Shown here one piece after another: positions 8,423 through 17,400 of a stretch of 44,724 nucleotides of DNA. A program made the translations under genes and the position numbers. Source of the stretch: JBAYJS01 sp041664985 (GTDB lineage: Bacteria > Patescibacteriota > Patescibacteriia > Buchananbacterales > UBA6539); the NCBI GenBank assembly GCA_041664985.1, contig JBAYJS010000003.1, positions 1-44,724 of the forward strand, given 5' to 3'. The notes beneath the pieces were generated by a model. It saw only the letters and a program-made list of their open reading frames with translations. It was not told where the DNA came from and searched no databases. Position 1 is the first letter of the stretch, and every line of letters begins with the position of its first letter.

Positions 8423-9672
8423 TAGAGTGTTTGATATTTAAAACCAAGTTTTTCCGCCTCGGTTTTTTTATAAAATCCTTTAAGGTCAAATAAAATCGGA
8501 TCATCATTACAAATATTTTTCAGATTATCCAAAGAATATTTTTCGGTTTTAAAAACTTCGTGCGGACTGAAAACGACAATGGCGTCAAATTTTTCTTGGG
8601 CCGAAAAATCATCAATCATTTTTATACCAAAACGAGAAACCACATCCTTAAAATTTTCTAACAATGGATCGTGACCGACAACTTCCATACCCTTGCCTCT
8701 TAATTTATCAATCAAATCTTTGGCTTTACTGTTTCGAATGTCGGGTACGTTTTCTTTAAAGGTTAAGCCCATTACTAAAACTTTACGGGCATTAATCAAT
8801 TTAGAAGCGACAAACTCTGTCATAAATTCATTGATTCCGCGACCGGCCAAAATTACTTGCGGATTATAACCAACTTGCATTGCCTTATAGGTCAAATAAT
8901 AAGGATCAACACCGATGCAATGGCCGCCGACTAAGCCCGGTTGATATTTATGAAAATTCCATTTCGTACCGGCCGCTTCAATGACTTCCTTGGTATCAAT
9001 TCCCAAGCGATCAAAAATAACGGCTAGCTCGTTCATTAAAGCAATATTCAAATCACGTTGAACATTTTCAATCACCTTGGCAGCTTCCGCCACTTTTATA
9101 CTGGACGCTTGATGAACATTGGTAATTGACCCGTAAACTTTGGCAATTTTTGCCAAAGCCTCAGCGTCGCTGCCGGAAACGATCTTGTAAATTTTATCAA
9201 TGGTATGGACTTTATCGCCGGGATTTACGCGCTCTGGCGAATAACCGATTTTAAAATCAGTGCCCAATCTCAAACCGGACTCTTTTTCAATAATCGGCAA
9301 ACAATCTTCTTGGGTGCAACCGGGATAAACCGTACTTTCATAAACGACAATCGAACCAGGCTGCAAATTTTGGCCGACAATTTTTGAGGCGGCAATTACC
9401 AGGCTTAAATCCGGCCGCTTATCTTCTAAAATCGGCGTTGGCACTGCCACGATGATAAAATTTTCCTGCTTAATTATTGCCGGATCATTTGAATATTCAA
9501 CTTGGTAATTACTTAAATTTTCCACTTCACCCGTCAAATCAATGCCGCTTTTTAATTCATCAATCTTTTTTTTATTAACATCAAAACCAGATACTTTATA
9601 ATGCTTTGATAAAAGACAGGCCAATGGCAAACCAACATAACCTAAGCCGACAACACAAATTTTTGTTTCCAT
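8422..9672 (-). CDS. UDP-N-acetylhexosamine 6-dehydrogenase (TviB/WbpO-type nucleotide-sugar dehydrogenase)
   Basis: 416 residues, normal for the UDP-glucose/UDP-GlcNAc/UDP-ManNAc dehydrogenase family, which oxidises C6 of a UDP-sugar to the uronic acid with two NAD+. Seen: Rossmann motif VVGLGYVGLPLA at ~7-18, ESTVYPGCT at ~112-120, IGYSPERVNPGD, and the active-site segment GLVGGHCIGVDPYYLTYKA with catalytic Cys252. The stretch TKWNFHKYQPG just before it, and QVILAGRGINE after it, match the TviB/VipA/WbpO subgroup acting on UDP-GlcNAc or UDP-GalNAc rather than plain UDP-glucose; this is recalled family knowledge. It lies 16 bp after the epimerase gene, so the pair probably makes a UDP-uronic acid and its C4 epimer. 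Confidence 0.88.
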   Translation of the reverse strand: METKICVVGLGYVGLPLACLLSKHYKVSGFDVNKKKIDELKSGIDLTGEVENLSNYQVEYSNDPAIIKQENFIIVAVPTPILEDKRPDLSLVIAASKIVGQNLQPGSIVVYESTVYPGCTQEDCLPIIEKESGLRLGTDFKIGYSPERVNPGDKVHTIDKIYKIVSGSDAEALAKIAKVYGSITNVHQASSIKVAEAAKVIENVQRDLNIALMNELAVIFDRLGIDTKEVIEAAGTKWNFHKYQPGLVGGHCIGVDPYYLTYKAMQVGYNPQVILAGRGINEFMTEFVASKLINARKVLVMGLTFKENVPDIRNSKAKDLIDKLRGKGMEVVGHDPLLENFKDVVSRFGIKMIDDFSAQEKFDAIVVFSPHEVFKTEKYSLDNLKNICNDDPILFDLKGFYKKTEAEKLGFKYQTL

Positions 9673-9688
9673 AAAAATAAATTAAATT

Positions 9689-10648
9689 TTAATCAAGTTT
9701 ATAATAATCTTTATACCAATGAATCGCTTCTTTAATCCCGTCTTCAATACTGGTTTTTGGCTGCCAACCCAAAAGCTTGTGGGCTTTTCTAATTTCAGCG
9801 TAAGTGGCAACCACATCACCCGGCTGCAAAGGTAAATAATTTTTGACGGCTTCTTTGCCCAAACTTTCTTCAATTATTCTAATAAAATATTCCAAATCAA
9901 CCGGTTTATTGTTGCCTAAATTAATAATTTCATAGCCCTGGCATTTATCAAGCGCCGAAATTACTCCAGCCACAATATCATCAATATAAGTGAAGTCCCG
10001 TTTCATTTGGCCGTTATTGTAAACGTCAATTGGTTGATCGGCCAATAAAGCTTTGATAAACTTAAAAAGCGCCATGTCCGGCCGGCCCCAAGGGCCATAA
10101 ACCGTAAAAAAGCGCAAACCGATGGCATTGATGCCAAATAAATGATGATAAGCGTAAACTTCAAGCTCATTGGCCTTTTTGGTGGCAGCATAAAGCGAAA
10201 CCGGTCGGTCAACTAGATCTTTTTCTGAAAACGGAATTTTGGTATTGCCACCATAAACCGAGGAAGAAGAAGCAAAAACAAAATCTTTGATTTTAAACTC
10301 CTTGGCTAATTCCAAAAGGTTATGAGTGCCGATGATATTGGATTGAATATAGGCGCCGGGATTTTCCAGCGAATAACGCACGCCGGCTTGTGCTGCCAAA
10401 TGGCAAATTTTATCGATTTTATTTTCCGCAAATACCTTGCGCAAATCGTCGAAATTATTAATACTGACTCGATAGAGTTTTGGCGTAAAACCTTTGAGTA
10501 ACTTTTTGATCCGATCTTCTTTAAGCTGCGGATCATAATAGGAATTGAAATTATCAACGATAATAACTTCATCTTTTCGGCTCATTAAGGCTTTGGCCAC
10601 GTGTGAACCGATAAAGCCAGCCCCTCCGGTAACTAGAATATTTGCCAT
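9689..10648 (-). CDS. UDP-glucuronate 4-epimerase-like SDR
   Basis: 319-residue extended SDR. Seen: TGGAGFIGSHVAKAL (residues 7-21) for NAD binding, CHLAAQAGVRYSLENP (~82-97), FASSSSVYGG (~125-134), SLYAATKKANELE with catalytic Tyr153 and Lys157, and RFFTVYGPWGRPDMALFKF, a signature I associate with the CapI/UDP-glucuronate 4-epimerase subgroup. RDFTYIDDIVAGV follows. Known reaction of that group: UDP-glucuronate to UDP-galacturonate. With the adjacent TviB-like dehydrogenase, the substrate could instead be an N-acetylated uronate as for TviC. It is the first gene of the minus-strand run that continues to the left edge; a candidate promoter and two hairpins lie in the 178-bp divergent gap before it. 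Confidence 0.85.
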   Translation of the reverse strand: MANILVTGGAGFIGSHVAKALMSRKDEVIIVDNFNSYYDPQLKEDRIKKLLKGFTPKLYRVSINNFDDLRKVFAENKIDKICHLAAQAGVRYSLENPGAYIQSNIIGTHNLLELAKEFKIKDFVFASSSSVYGGNTKIPFSEKDLVDRPVSLYAATKKANELEVYAYHHLFGINAIGLRFFTVYGPWGRPDMALFKFIKALLADQPIDVYNNGQMKRDFTYIDDIVAGVISALDKCQGYEIINLGNNKPVDLEYFIRIIEESLGKEAVKNYLPLQPGDVVATYAEIRKAHKLLGWQPKTSIEDGIKEAIHWYKDYYKLD

Positions 10649-10680
10649 AAAATTAAAGTTAATTTTGTCCTTATTTAATT

Positions 10681-10729
10681 AAAAAATACGGCTTTAGCCG
10701 GGATTGCTAAATTACCATATTTTAGCAAA
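10681..10729 (-). promoter_or_regulatory. Two tandem hairpins in the leader of the polysaccharide run (possible attenuator)
   Basis: Read on the minus strand, the first hairpin is TTGCTAAA / TTTAGCAA (ends at 10704-10711 and about 10720-10727). The second is CGGCT / AGCCG (10689-10700), followed by TATTTTTT. A short GC stem followed by T residues inside a leader, before the first gene, is what a transcription attenuator looks like. The stem is only 5 bp with a 2-nt loop, so it may be weak. No anti-terminator partner is obvious. Confidence 0.35.
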
Positions 10730-10738
10730 AAATTACCC

Positions 10739-10767
10739 TTGCTTAATAATGGATAATACCTTATTAT
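10739..10767 (+). promoter_or_regulatory. Candidate promoter for the plus-strand GT4 gene
   Basis: TTGCTT (10739-10744), 17-bp spacer, TATTAT (10762-10767). The -10 matches 5 of 6, the -35 only 3 of 6. Predicted start near 10774, giving a leader of about 50 nt to ATG 10827. Confidence 0.4.
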
Positions 10768-10794
10768 TATTATATAAAATCTGTTTTTGGTCAA
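10766..10794 (-). promoter_or_regulatory. Candidate promoter for the minus-strand polysaccharide run
   Basis: On the minus strand TTGACC (10794-10789), 17 bp, AATAAT (10771-10766). The -35 is 5 of 6; the -10 lacks the first T. Its -10 overlaps the -10 of the plus-strand candidate, so the two promoters may compete. Leader of about 110 nt to ATG 10648, containing the two hairpins listed separately. Confidence 0.35.
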
Positions 10795-10826
10795 GGTCTA
10801 AAACTAATAATTCTAAAACTAAAAAA

Positions 10827-11951
10827 ATGGCTCAAAAAACCAAAATTCTATACCTAATCACCCAATCCGAATGGGGCGGCGCCGGGCGCTATGTTTTTGA
10901 TTTGGCGGGCAACCTACCAAAAGACCAATACGAAGTAGCCGTGGCCGCCGGCGGCAATGAAGAACTTTTTGAAAGCCTAAAAAAAATCGCCATCACCACT
11001 TACCAATTAAAAAACCTAGTCCGGCAAATAAGCGCAATTGATGACATCAAAGCTTACAGCGAAATAAAAAAATTGGTTAAAAAAGTTAATCCGGATATTT
11101 TACATTTAAACAGCAGTAAAGCCGGAGTTATCGGTGCGATTGCCGGCCGTCATGCCAAAGTCAAAAAAATAGTTTATACCGCCCATGGTTTTGTTTTTAA
11201 TGAACCAATGCCTGGTTGGAAAAAAATCATTTACCTTTTGGCGGAAAAATTTTCAGCCAAATATAAAGATGCAATCATTTGCGTTTCCGAATTTGATCGA
11301 CAAACCGCCATTAAAAATAAAATTGCTTCAGAAACTAAATTAGTTACCGTCAATAACGGCGTTGGGCCGATTGATTTTATTGATTCTAAAACTGCCAGAG
11401 AAAAATTGAATTTGCCACCAGATAAAATTGTTATTGGCACCATCGCCAATTTTTACGAAACCAAAGGTTTGGTTTACCTGATTAAAGCGGCCAAACTAAT
11501 CACCGAAAAATTTCCCGATGTAATTTTTAGACTAATCGGCTTTGGCCAACTGGAAAATGATTTAAAAGCTGAAATCCAAAGACTGAATTTGTCTGATCGA
11601 TTCTTTATCGGCAAAGTAGAAAACGGCAAAAACTACTTAAAAGCCTTTGATTATTATATTTTATCTTCAGTTAAAGAAGGTTTTCCTTATGCAATTTTAG
11701 AAGCGATGCAGACCGGGTTGCCAATTGTTGCTACCAATGTCGGTGGTATTCCCGAAATGATTTCTGACAAAACCAATGGCTTGCTAGTTAAATCAGCCGA
11801 TCCGCGCGCATTGGCCCAAGCTTTAACTAGTCTTTTACAGGACAAAAATTTAGCGGCTCAACTGGGTAACCAAGCGAAACTTGACGTTGAAAAAAAATTC
11901 AGCTTGCAAAAGATGCTAGCTGAGACTCAAAAAGTTTATTTCCAAAAATAA
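10827..11951 (+). CDS. GT4-type glycosyltransferase, divergently transcribed
   Basis: 374 residues from ATG 10827. An upstream ATG at 10704 would add 41 residues with no GT4 character and would lie before the predicted promoter, so it is rejected. N-terminus KILYLITQSEWGGAGRYVFDL is a typical acceptor-side motif. Further: DILHLNSSKAGVIGAIAGR, VYTAHGFVFNEP, VNNGVGPIDF (linker), IGTIANFYETKGLVYLIKA, LSSVKEGFPYAILEAMQTGLPIV with an intact E-x7-E, and NVGGIPEMISDKTNGLLV. This arrangement fits exopolysaccharide GT4 enzymes such as the EpsD/EpsF-like group. It is one of few plus-strand genes here and converges on the GT-C gene with only 5 bp between stop codons. Confidence 0.92.
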   Translation: MAQKTKILYLITQSEWGGAGRYVFDLAGNLPKDQYEVAVAAGGNEELFESLKKIAITTYQLKNLVRQISAIDDIKAYSEIKKLVKKVNPDILHLNSSKAGVIGAIAGRHAKVKKIVYTAHGFVFNEPMPGWKKIIYLLAEKFSAKYKDAIICVSEFDRQTAIKNKIASETKLVTVNNGVGPIDFIDSKTAREKLNLPPDKIVIGTIANFYETKGLVYLIKAAKLITEKFPDVIFRLIGFGQLENDLKAEIQRLNLSDRFFIGKVENGKNYLKAFDYYILSSVKEGFPYAILEAMQTGLPIVATNVGGIPEMISDKTNGLLVKSADPRALAQALTSLLQDKNLAAQLGNQAKLDVEKKFSLQKMLAETQKVYFQK

Positions 11952-11956
11952 TTTAT

Positions 11957-13615
11957 TTACCAGCGATAAACGGCAAAAACCGGCTTGCCATCCGGCCGAG
12001 AAATGACTTTGGGCGGCAAATCGTTTAATTGCGCCTCTAGACTAGTCCCGGCCTCGGTTTTTTTACCAATTGGCTGCTGTAAAATATTTTGATCTAAAAT
12101 TTTTATAAAATAAAAATCGGTAATTCCCTGCTTTTGCCAAGCAGTTTTTTCTTGCTGTAAATAAGTATCAGCTGTGATAATCGGCCAACCCTGATAAACC
12201 AATCGCCGGTGCCAAAGCCACAATGTTGCCAGGTCGTACATATTGGAATCGTAAACCAAAAGTAAAGCTTTTGGTTTTAAATTTTTTTCTTTAGCTTTGG
12301 CCAAAGATTGATTTTTTATTTCTTCCAAAAATTTATAACGAGTCTGCAAAGATACTTCTGGCACTTGATCTTTCAATAAACCAGTTAAATAACTGTCCAG
12401 TTGATTATAACCCCAACGATAACTTTCTGTCCTTAGACTTGGTGAATAAAATTTTTGGAAAAAAGGATATGACGCAATCAAAGAATTATAGCTAAAAAAT
12501 AGCTCAAATAAGCCAAAAGTTAACAAAAATAAAATAACTAATTTGTAGCGCAAAATGTCTAATCGAATAACAATTGATGCTAAAACCAAAATTAAATACG
12601 GAATTAAAACTACCACAAATCTCATGCTGAAACCAATAATTAAAAACAGCAGACAATGGCAGATAATAGCAATCAATAAAAAACTATCGCTTTGATTTTT
12701 TTGTTTGAACCAAAAATAAATTAGTAAAATTAAACTAATAACTATTAAAATAAAAAATGGCAAAGATAAATTATTATAAAGGCTGATTGGCAGATTAATT
12801 ATTCTGTCAGCCAGGCTGCCGATTTGGGCTTTGCCGGGTAAACTTTGCCAGGCGGAAACTTTTTGACCGAAAAGATAAGAAAATTGTAAATCAAAATGGC
12901 CAAAGGTTTGATTTAATTTAAAATTATAAATTAAAACCGGACTGAAAATTAAACCGCCAAGAATCGGCCCAAACCAAAAAGTTTTAGTTTTAAAAACCGG
13001 TCGATAATAGATCAAAAGATAAATTAAAATTATTGGCAAAATTACCAGGGCGGTATATTTAGTTAACAAAGCTAGACCCAAAGCTATCCCCCATTGCCAA
13101 TATTTTTTGGTATCTAAAGATTTTAAAAAAAGATAAAAAGTTAAAAGACAAAAAAAGATAACCAAAGATTCCTGTAAACCAATTTTTGAAATCCAAATAT
13201 GATAGCTGCAAATTGATAGAAAAAATCCAGCCAACAACCCGACTTTTTGGTCAAATAATTTTTTACCGATTAAATAGATTAAAAATACCGAAAAAATACC
13301 AGCCAAAACAAACGGTAAACGTAAGGCTAATAAATTTTGACCAAACAGTAAAAAAGAAAAATGTTGCAGCCAAAAAACCAAAGGCGGATGATCATGAAAA
13401 GATAATTTGGCCCAGCCGGCGATTGGCTTATCCAAAAACCACTCCCAGGGAGTGGTTTGGTCTGGTGAAGCTAAAAAATCAATTAAACCAATTGACCGAA
13501 AAGCGATTAGTGACTCATCAGTAATCACGTCAGCTTTGGTTAAATCCCAAAACCGTAAAACCAAAGCCAAAACTAAAATCAAAATGATAAACAAACTAAT
13601 TTTTAGTTTTGGCAT
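11957..13615 (-). CDS. GT-C membrane glycosyltransferase (GT39/GT83, ArnT/PMT_2-like)
   Basis: 552 residues, mostly hydrophobic with roughly ten or more membrane segments. These enzymes move a sugar from a polyprenyl-phosphate carrier to an acceptor outside the membrane. Seen: a first membrane helix (~5-22), then ITDES at 31-35 with the acidic pair that opens the first extracytoplasmic loop in this family, FHDHPPLVFWLQH at ~73-85, which matches the loop ArnT/PMT-like enzymes use, and a soluble C-terminal region from ~400. Followed 29 bp upstream by the TPR gene in the same direction. Acceptor could be a protein or a glycan; the nearby S-layer gene makes a glycoprotein possible, but that is inference. 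Confidence 0.82.
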   Translation of the reverse strand: MPKLKISLFIILILVLALVLRFWDLTKADVITDESLIAFRSIGLIDFLASPDQTTPWEWFLDKPIAGWAKLSFHDHPPLVFWLQHFSFLLFGQNLLALRLPFVLAGIFSVFLIYLIGKKLFDQKVGLLAGFFLSICSYHIWISKIGLQESLVIFFCLLTFYLFLKSLDTKKYWQWGIALGLALLTKYTALVILPIILIYLLIYYRPVFKTKTFWFGPILGGLIFSPVLIYNFKLNQTFGHFDLQFSYLFGQKVSAWQSLPGKAQIGSLADRIINLPISLYNNLSLPFFILIVISLILLIYFWFKQKNQSDSFLLIAIICHCLLFLIIGFSMRFVVVLIPYLILVLASIVIRLDILRYKLVILFLLTFGLFELFFSYNSLIASYPFFQKFYSPSLRTESYRWGYNQLDSYLTGLLKDQVPEVSLQTRYKFLEEIKNQSLAKAKEKNLKPKALLLVYDSNMYDLATLWLWHRRLVYQGWPIITADTYLQQEKTAWQKQGITDFYFIKILDQNILQQPIGKKTEAGTSLEAQLNDLPPKVISRPDGKPVFAVYRW

Positions 13616-13644
13616 AAAACTTAATTTAGCTTGATAAATTTTGC

Positions 13645-14352
13645 CTAAGGCTGCAGTTCTTTGAGAGTCTGAATTGCAAACTGATCTTTGGGATTTATTT
13701 TCAAAACTCTTTGACAGGTTTGAATCGCTTTGTCAAAATTATTTGTATCTTTGTAATAAGTAACCAATTCTTCAAGCAACCCGAGGTTGTCTTTATTATT
13801 TTCCAAACCTTTCAAAACTATTGTTTCGGCCAAATTTTGATCTTTTTTATAAAAATATTGATACAGCTGACGCAGTTCGGCATAGTATTGAATTTGAGCC
13901 GGATCGTTTTCCAAAGCCTTCAAAAAAGCGGTTTCGGCTCTCGCGTAATCTTTGAGGTAATGAAAATAAAGATAACCCAAATTACCGTAAGGCGGATACG
14001 CTTTTGGTTGCAATTGAGCGGCTAAAAGCCAAGCTTGCTCGGCACCGGCATAATCGCCGACTTGTTGTTTTAAAGCGCCAAGGGAAATTAGGGGCCAATA
14101 ACTGGCTGAGGTTTTACCATTGTCGGCTAAAAAACCTTGAGCTTGTTGATTAAAATTGCTTTTAAATTTTTCCTGATCTTTCCCTAAGCCTTCCGGGTCA
14201 ACTATCTTTAAAGTGGAAATTTCTTTAATATAATTTTGTTCACTCGTTTTTCGGCCAAAAATTGTATATTGGTTGTAAAAAAACAGACCAATTCCGACTA
14301 CAATTATCAGGCTTAAAATAACCGTTAAAATCCCAAACTTATTTTTTAGCAT
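13645..14352 (-). CDS. Membrane-anchored TPR protein
   Basis: 235 residues. One N-terminal membrane segment (~10-27), then a helical region with tetratricopeptide-like repeats: GDYAGAEQAWLLAAQLQPKAYPPYGNLGYLY, KDYARAETAFLKALENDPAQ, and NNFDKAIQTCQRVLKINPKDQFA near the C-terminus. TPRs bind protein partners; no enzymatic motif is visible. Orientation with one N-terminal helix suggests the repeats face outward. It is in the same direction as the GT-C gene and may be cotranscribed, so it could help organise surface glycan or protein assembly. The partner is unknown. Confidence 0.8.
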   Translation of the reverse strand: MLKNKFGILTVILSLIIVVGIGLFFYNQYTIFGRKTSEQNYIKEISTLKIVDPEGLGKDQEKFKSNFNQQAQGFLADNGKTSASYWPLISLGALKQQVGDYAGAEQAWLLAAQLQPKAYPPYGNLGYLYFHYLKDYARAETAFLKALENDPAQIQYYAELRQLYQYFYKKDQNLAETIVLKGLENNKDNLGLLEELVTYYKDTNNFDKAIQTCQRVLKINPKDQFAIQTLKELQP

Positions 14353-14427
14353 AATAAAAAATCATTAATAATATCTAATATTTTAAGCTAAAAATCAAGA
14401 AAAGTAAAGAGTAAAAAATAACCAAAG

Positions 14428-14454
14428 AAGAGCCCCGACAAAGTCGGGGCTCTT
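14428..14454 (-). terminator. Rho-independent terminator after the S-layer gene
   Basis: Perfect 12-bp stem AAGAGCCCCGAC / GTCGGGGCTCTT with a 3-nt AAA loop, 36 bp past the stop of the S-layer gene on the minus strand. The T-run after it (ending near 14413) is interrupted, so release may be imperfect. Confidence 0.8.
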
Positions 14455-14489
14455 GCTTTATCTAATCTAAACTTACTAATTTAGCAAGC

Positions 14490-17400
14490 TTAGTCAGTGA
14501 TTACCATAGCGGTATTGGTGGTGTCATTCATACCAGAGACACGATAACCATTGTAGAACATGGCAGTCGCGGTCGCGCTGGTTGAAGCGTATGTGTCATT
14601 GTTTAAGTCTGACCATACGAAATCACCTTGACCACTGGCGGCAACGTCACCAGCATTTAATTGAGTGGTACCGGCCCAGGTTGGGTCGCCCAACAAAGAA
14701 ACGCTGATTGATTCATTACCACCGGTTGAGTCATGACCAGTACTACCAGTGACGGTTGGAGTACCGACAAAGGTAAAGTATTTGGTCGTACCGGCATCAA
14801 TGATAAACTGGGTCAAAGCTGAACCGCTAACTGAGTTAGCAGCATCCATGAAAGCAGTGACTAAAACGCCAGCACCTTCCATGTAAGTAGCAGTGATGTC
14901 ATCAGTTTGATCGCTGAGTTTGGTTCCTAAGGTTGAAGCGCTGTCAGATTGATACAAGTTGAAAGTCGCTGTGTCAATACCAACAGTGGTGGTAGTAACA
15001 CCAAATGACAACTTGTAGATGCTGACTGGGCCTAAAGCATCAGCGCTGATCTTGAATTTGGCAAGTTCAGTCTGAGAATAGCCAGTAATCTTGGCGCTAT
15101 TGGTAACGGTAGAAACGGTTGGGACGCTCTTGAACAAATTGAAATTGTTAAAGGTGGCCGGAATACCGGTTCTGGTTACAGTTCCGCCAGATTGAGCACT
15201 GGTAGCTTCGAAGTTAGGAACAGTGACGTAGATACCTTCGCCAGACACAGCGGCTGAAGCAGCTGACAGGGTGGCGAAACTGGCATTAACGGTAAAGTTA
15301 GTGTCAGTGTCCTTGGTTAAAACCAAAGCGGTTGAAGGCGTAATGGTAGCATTAGCACCATCAACAGTGACTGAACCAACTGGGGTTGAATCACCGTCTT
15401 TGTACAAGGTCAAACTTAAGATATCGTCATAATCACCGGCAATGCCACTACCAGCGGCATTGATTTTCAAGGCGATTTTGTCAACAGTTAAGTTTTCATT
15501 GACTGCCTTCAGGATAAATTTACCAACTGGAACGGTAGTACCAGCAACGACTAAAGCGGAGGCTGGGGTGGTTTTACCGGTTAGGTAAATAGTACCAGCG
15601 CTAGCTAAGGTCATGGCTGAACCGTCGCCATTGGTAATGGTTGGGCTAATAGTGTTACCTTCGCCATCCTGTGAAGAAATGGCAGCACCGGTTACACCAA
15701 TAGCTAAAGTGTCGCTACCGCTAATGGATGGGCCTGAGCCGACATTAGCTTTGACAGTAATGGTTTTTGAAGTTCCAGCAGGAATCTTGAAAACACCACT
15801 ATTGAACAAATAAGTAGTAGTAGCATTAGAAGCAGCAGTCGTACCAGTGCTGGAATATGAAACGGAACCAGGATAATTGTTTGGAACAATTTCGGTGGTG
15901 CCATCATAAAGCTTGATACCAGACACTAAATCCGGATAAGCATTACCACCAGAGTGGACGACTAACTTCAACTGAGTGATAACAACATCGGTGGCTGAAT
16001 CAGCAGCACTCAAATTCAAAGTTGCGAAGGTATAATTTTGAGTACCGACAACAACGTTTTGAGCGGCTGGGGTGGTACCAACTGAAGCGGTTAAACTACC
16101 GGTCTTGACTGTTAAAGTGGTTGACGTGATAGTACCGGCTGGAGTTGGGGTAACGCTATTACCAGTGGTTTCACCTTTGCAGGTGATTGAACCTGGGTTC
16201 ATAGCAACAGCAACTGTGTCGTTAGTGCTAAAGTCAGAGCTTAAGTCAGCTTTGACAGTGTAAGTGACGCCGCCAATTGGTACGGTAATCGTATCAGTGG
16301 TGGTGGCAGTCATTTGAACATTGCCGGCAGCTGTGACATCGGTGGTATTGATAGTTGGGTCTAATGGACCGGCAACTACGCTACCGCTTTCGTCGTAAAC
16401 TGTGACGTTAGTAACATCGCCGACTACCGCTTCGCGGTTAGCTTGGGTGGAAGCAGTGGTGGTGGCAACTTTTAATACCCAACCGATTGAGGTAATATTG
16501 AGTTTTTCACCTTTAGCAGTGAATTTCAATTTACCAACAGTCACCTGGGTTTTATTGGAAGCAACGTTAGTTGGGGTAACGGTAGCTGACTCAATGTTCA
16601 GGGTACCATTGCCAACTGCGGTGTTAGCTGCATTGTATTGTGGGGTTGAACCGGCACCGGTGGTAGCAAAGGTTGGGGTAATGTAATAACCATAGGTAGT
16701 ACCTTTGACAACGATGTCAGTTGTCTGGTCGATATCAAATGAGATATCGCGGCCAGAACCGCCAACGATGTCACCTTTGATGTCCAAAGTGACGTTCTTA
16801 CCTTTATCCAAAAGCATGCTTAAGTTAAAGGTAATCTTTTTATTATCCGGTTTAGCAATAGTGGCTAAAACTTCGCCAGTGTTGGCTTTGATCAATCTCA
16901 CATTCTGAACATCGGCTAAAGAAGCTGAACCATTTTGAGTAAAGCTAACTTTCTCAATGGTGATTGGTTCGACTGAATTAGCGGCTAATTTAACAGAACT
17001 TAAGATATAATCAGTGGTACCAACATTCTGGGTGGAAGCTGACGGATTATCACCGCCATCAGTTACGTCAACAGTACCAATTGTGATGGTGCCATTGGTG
17101 GTCTGATAGTTACCAGAAATTGGCAAAGTGCCAATGGTGGTAGCAGTACCTTTCAAAGTAATCGATGATAACTGTAAGATTGGAGTTTCACCAGCATAGA
17201 TGGCTAATGAACCCATATTACCAGCTAAGATGATTGATTTGGTGGTACCGGCTGGGACAGTGATGTCGTCGTTAACAACTGCTTCATGGGTTGAACCAAA
17301 GGTTTTGCTATAAGCATTGATAGCTAAACCAGTAGCAGCGTCCAAAACGTCGACTGAAGAAAAGACGGCGTCATGGGCTAAACCAGCTCTTCTGATGGTC

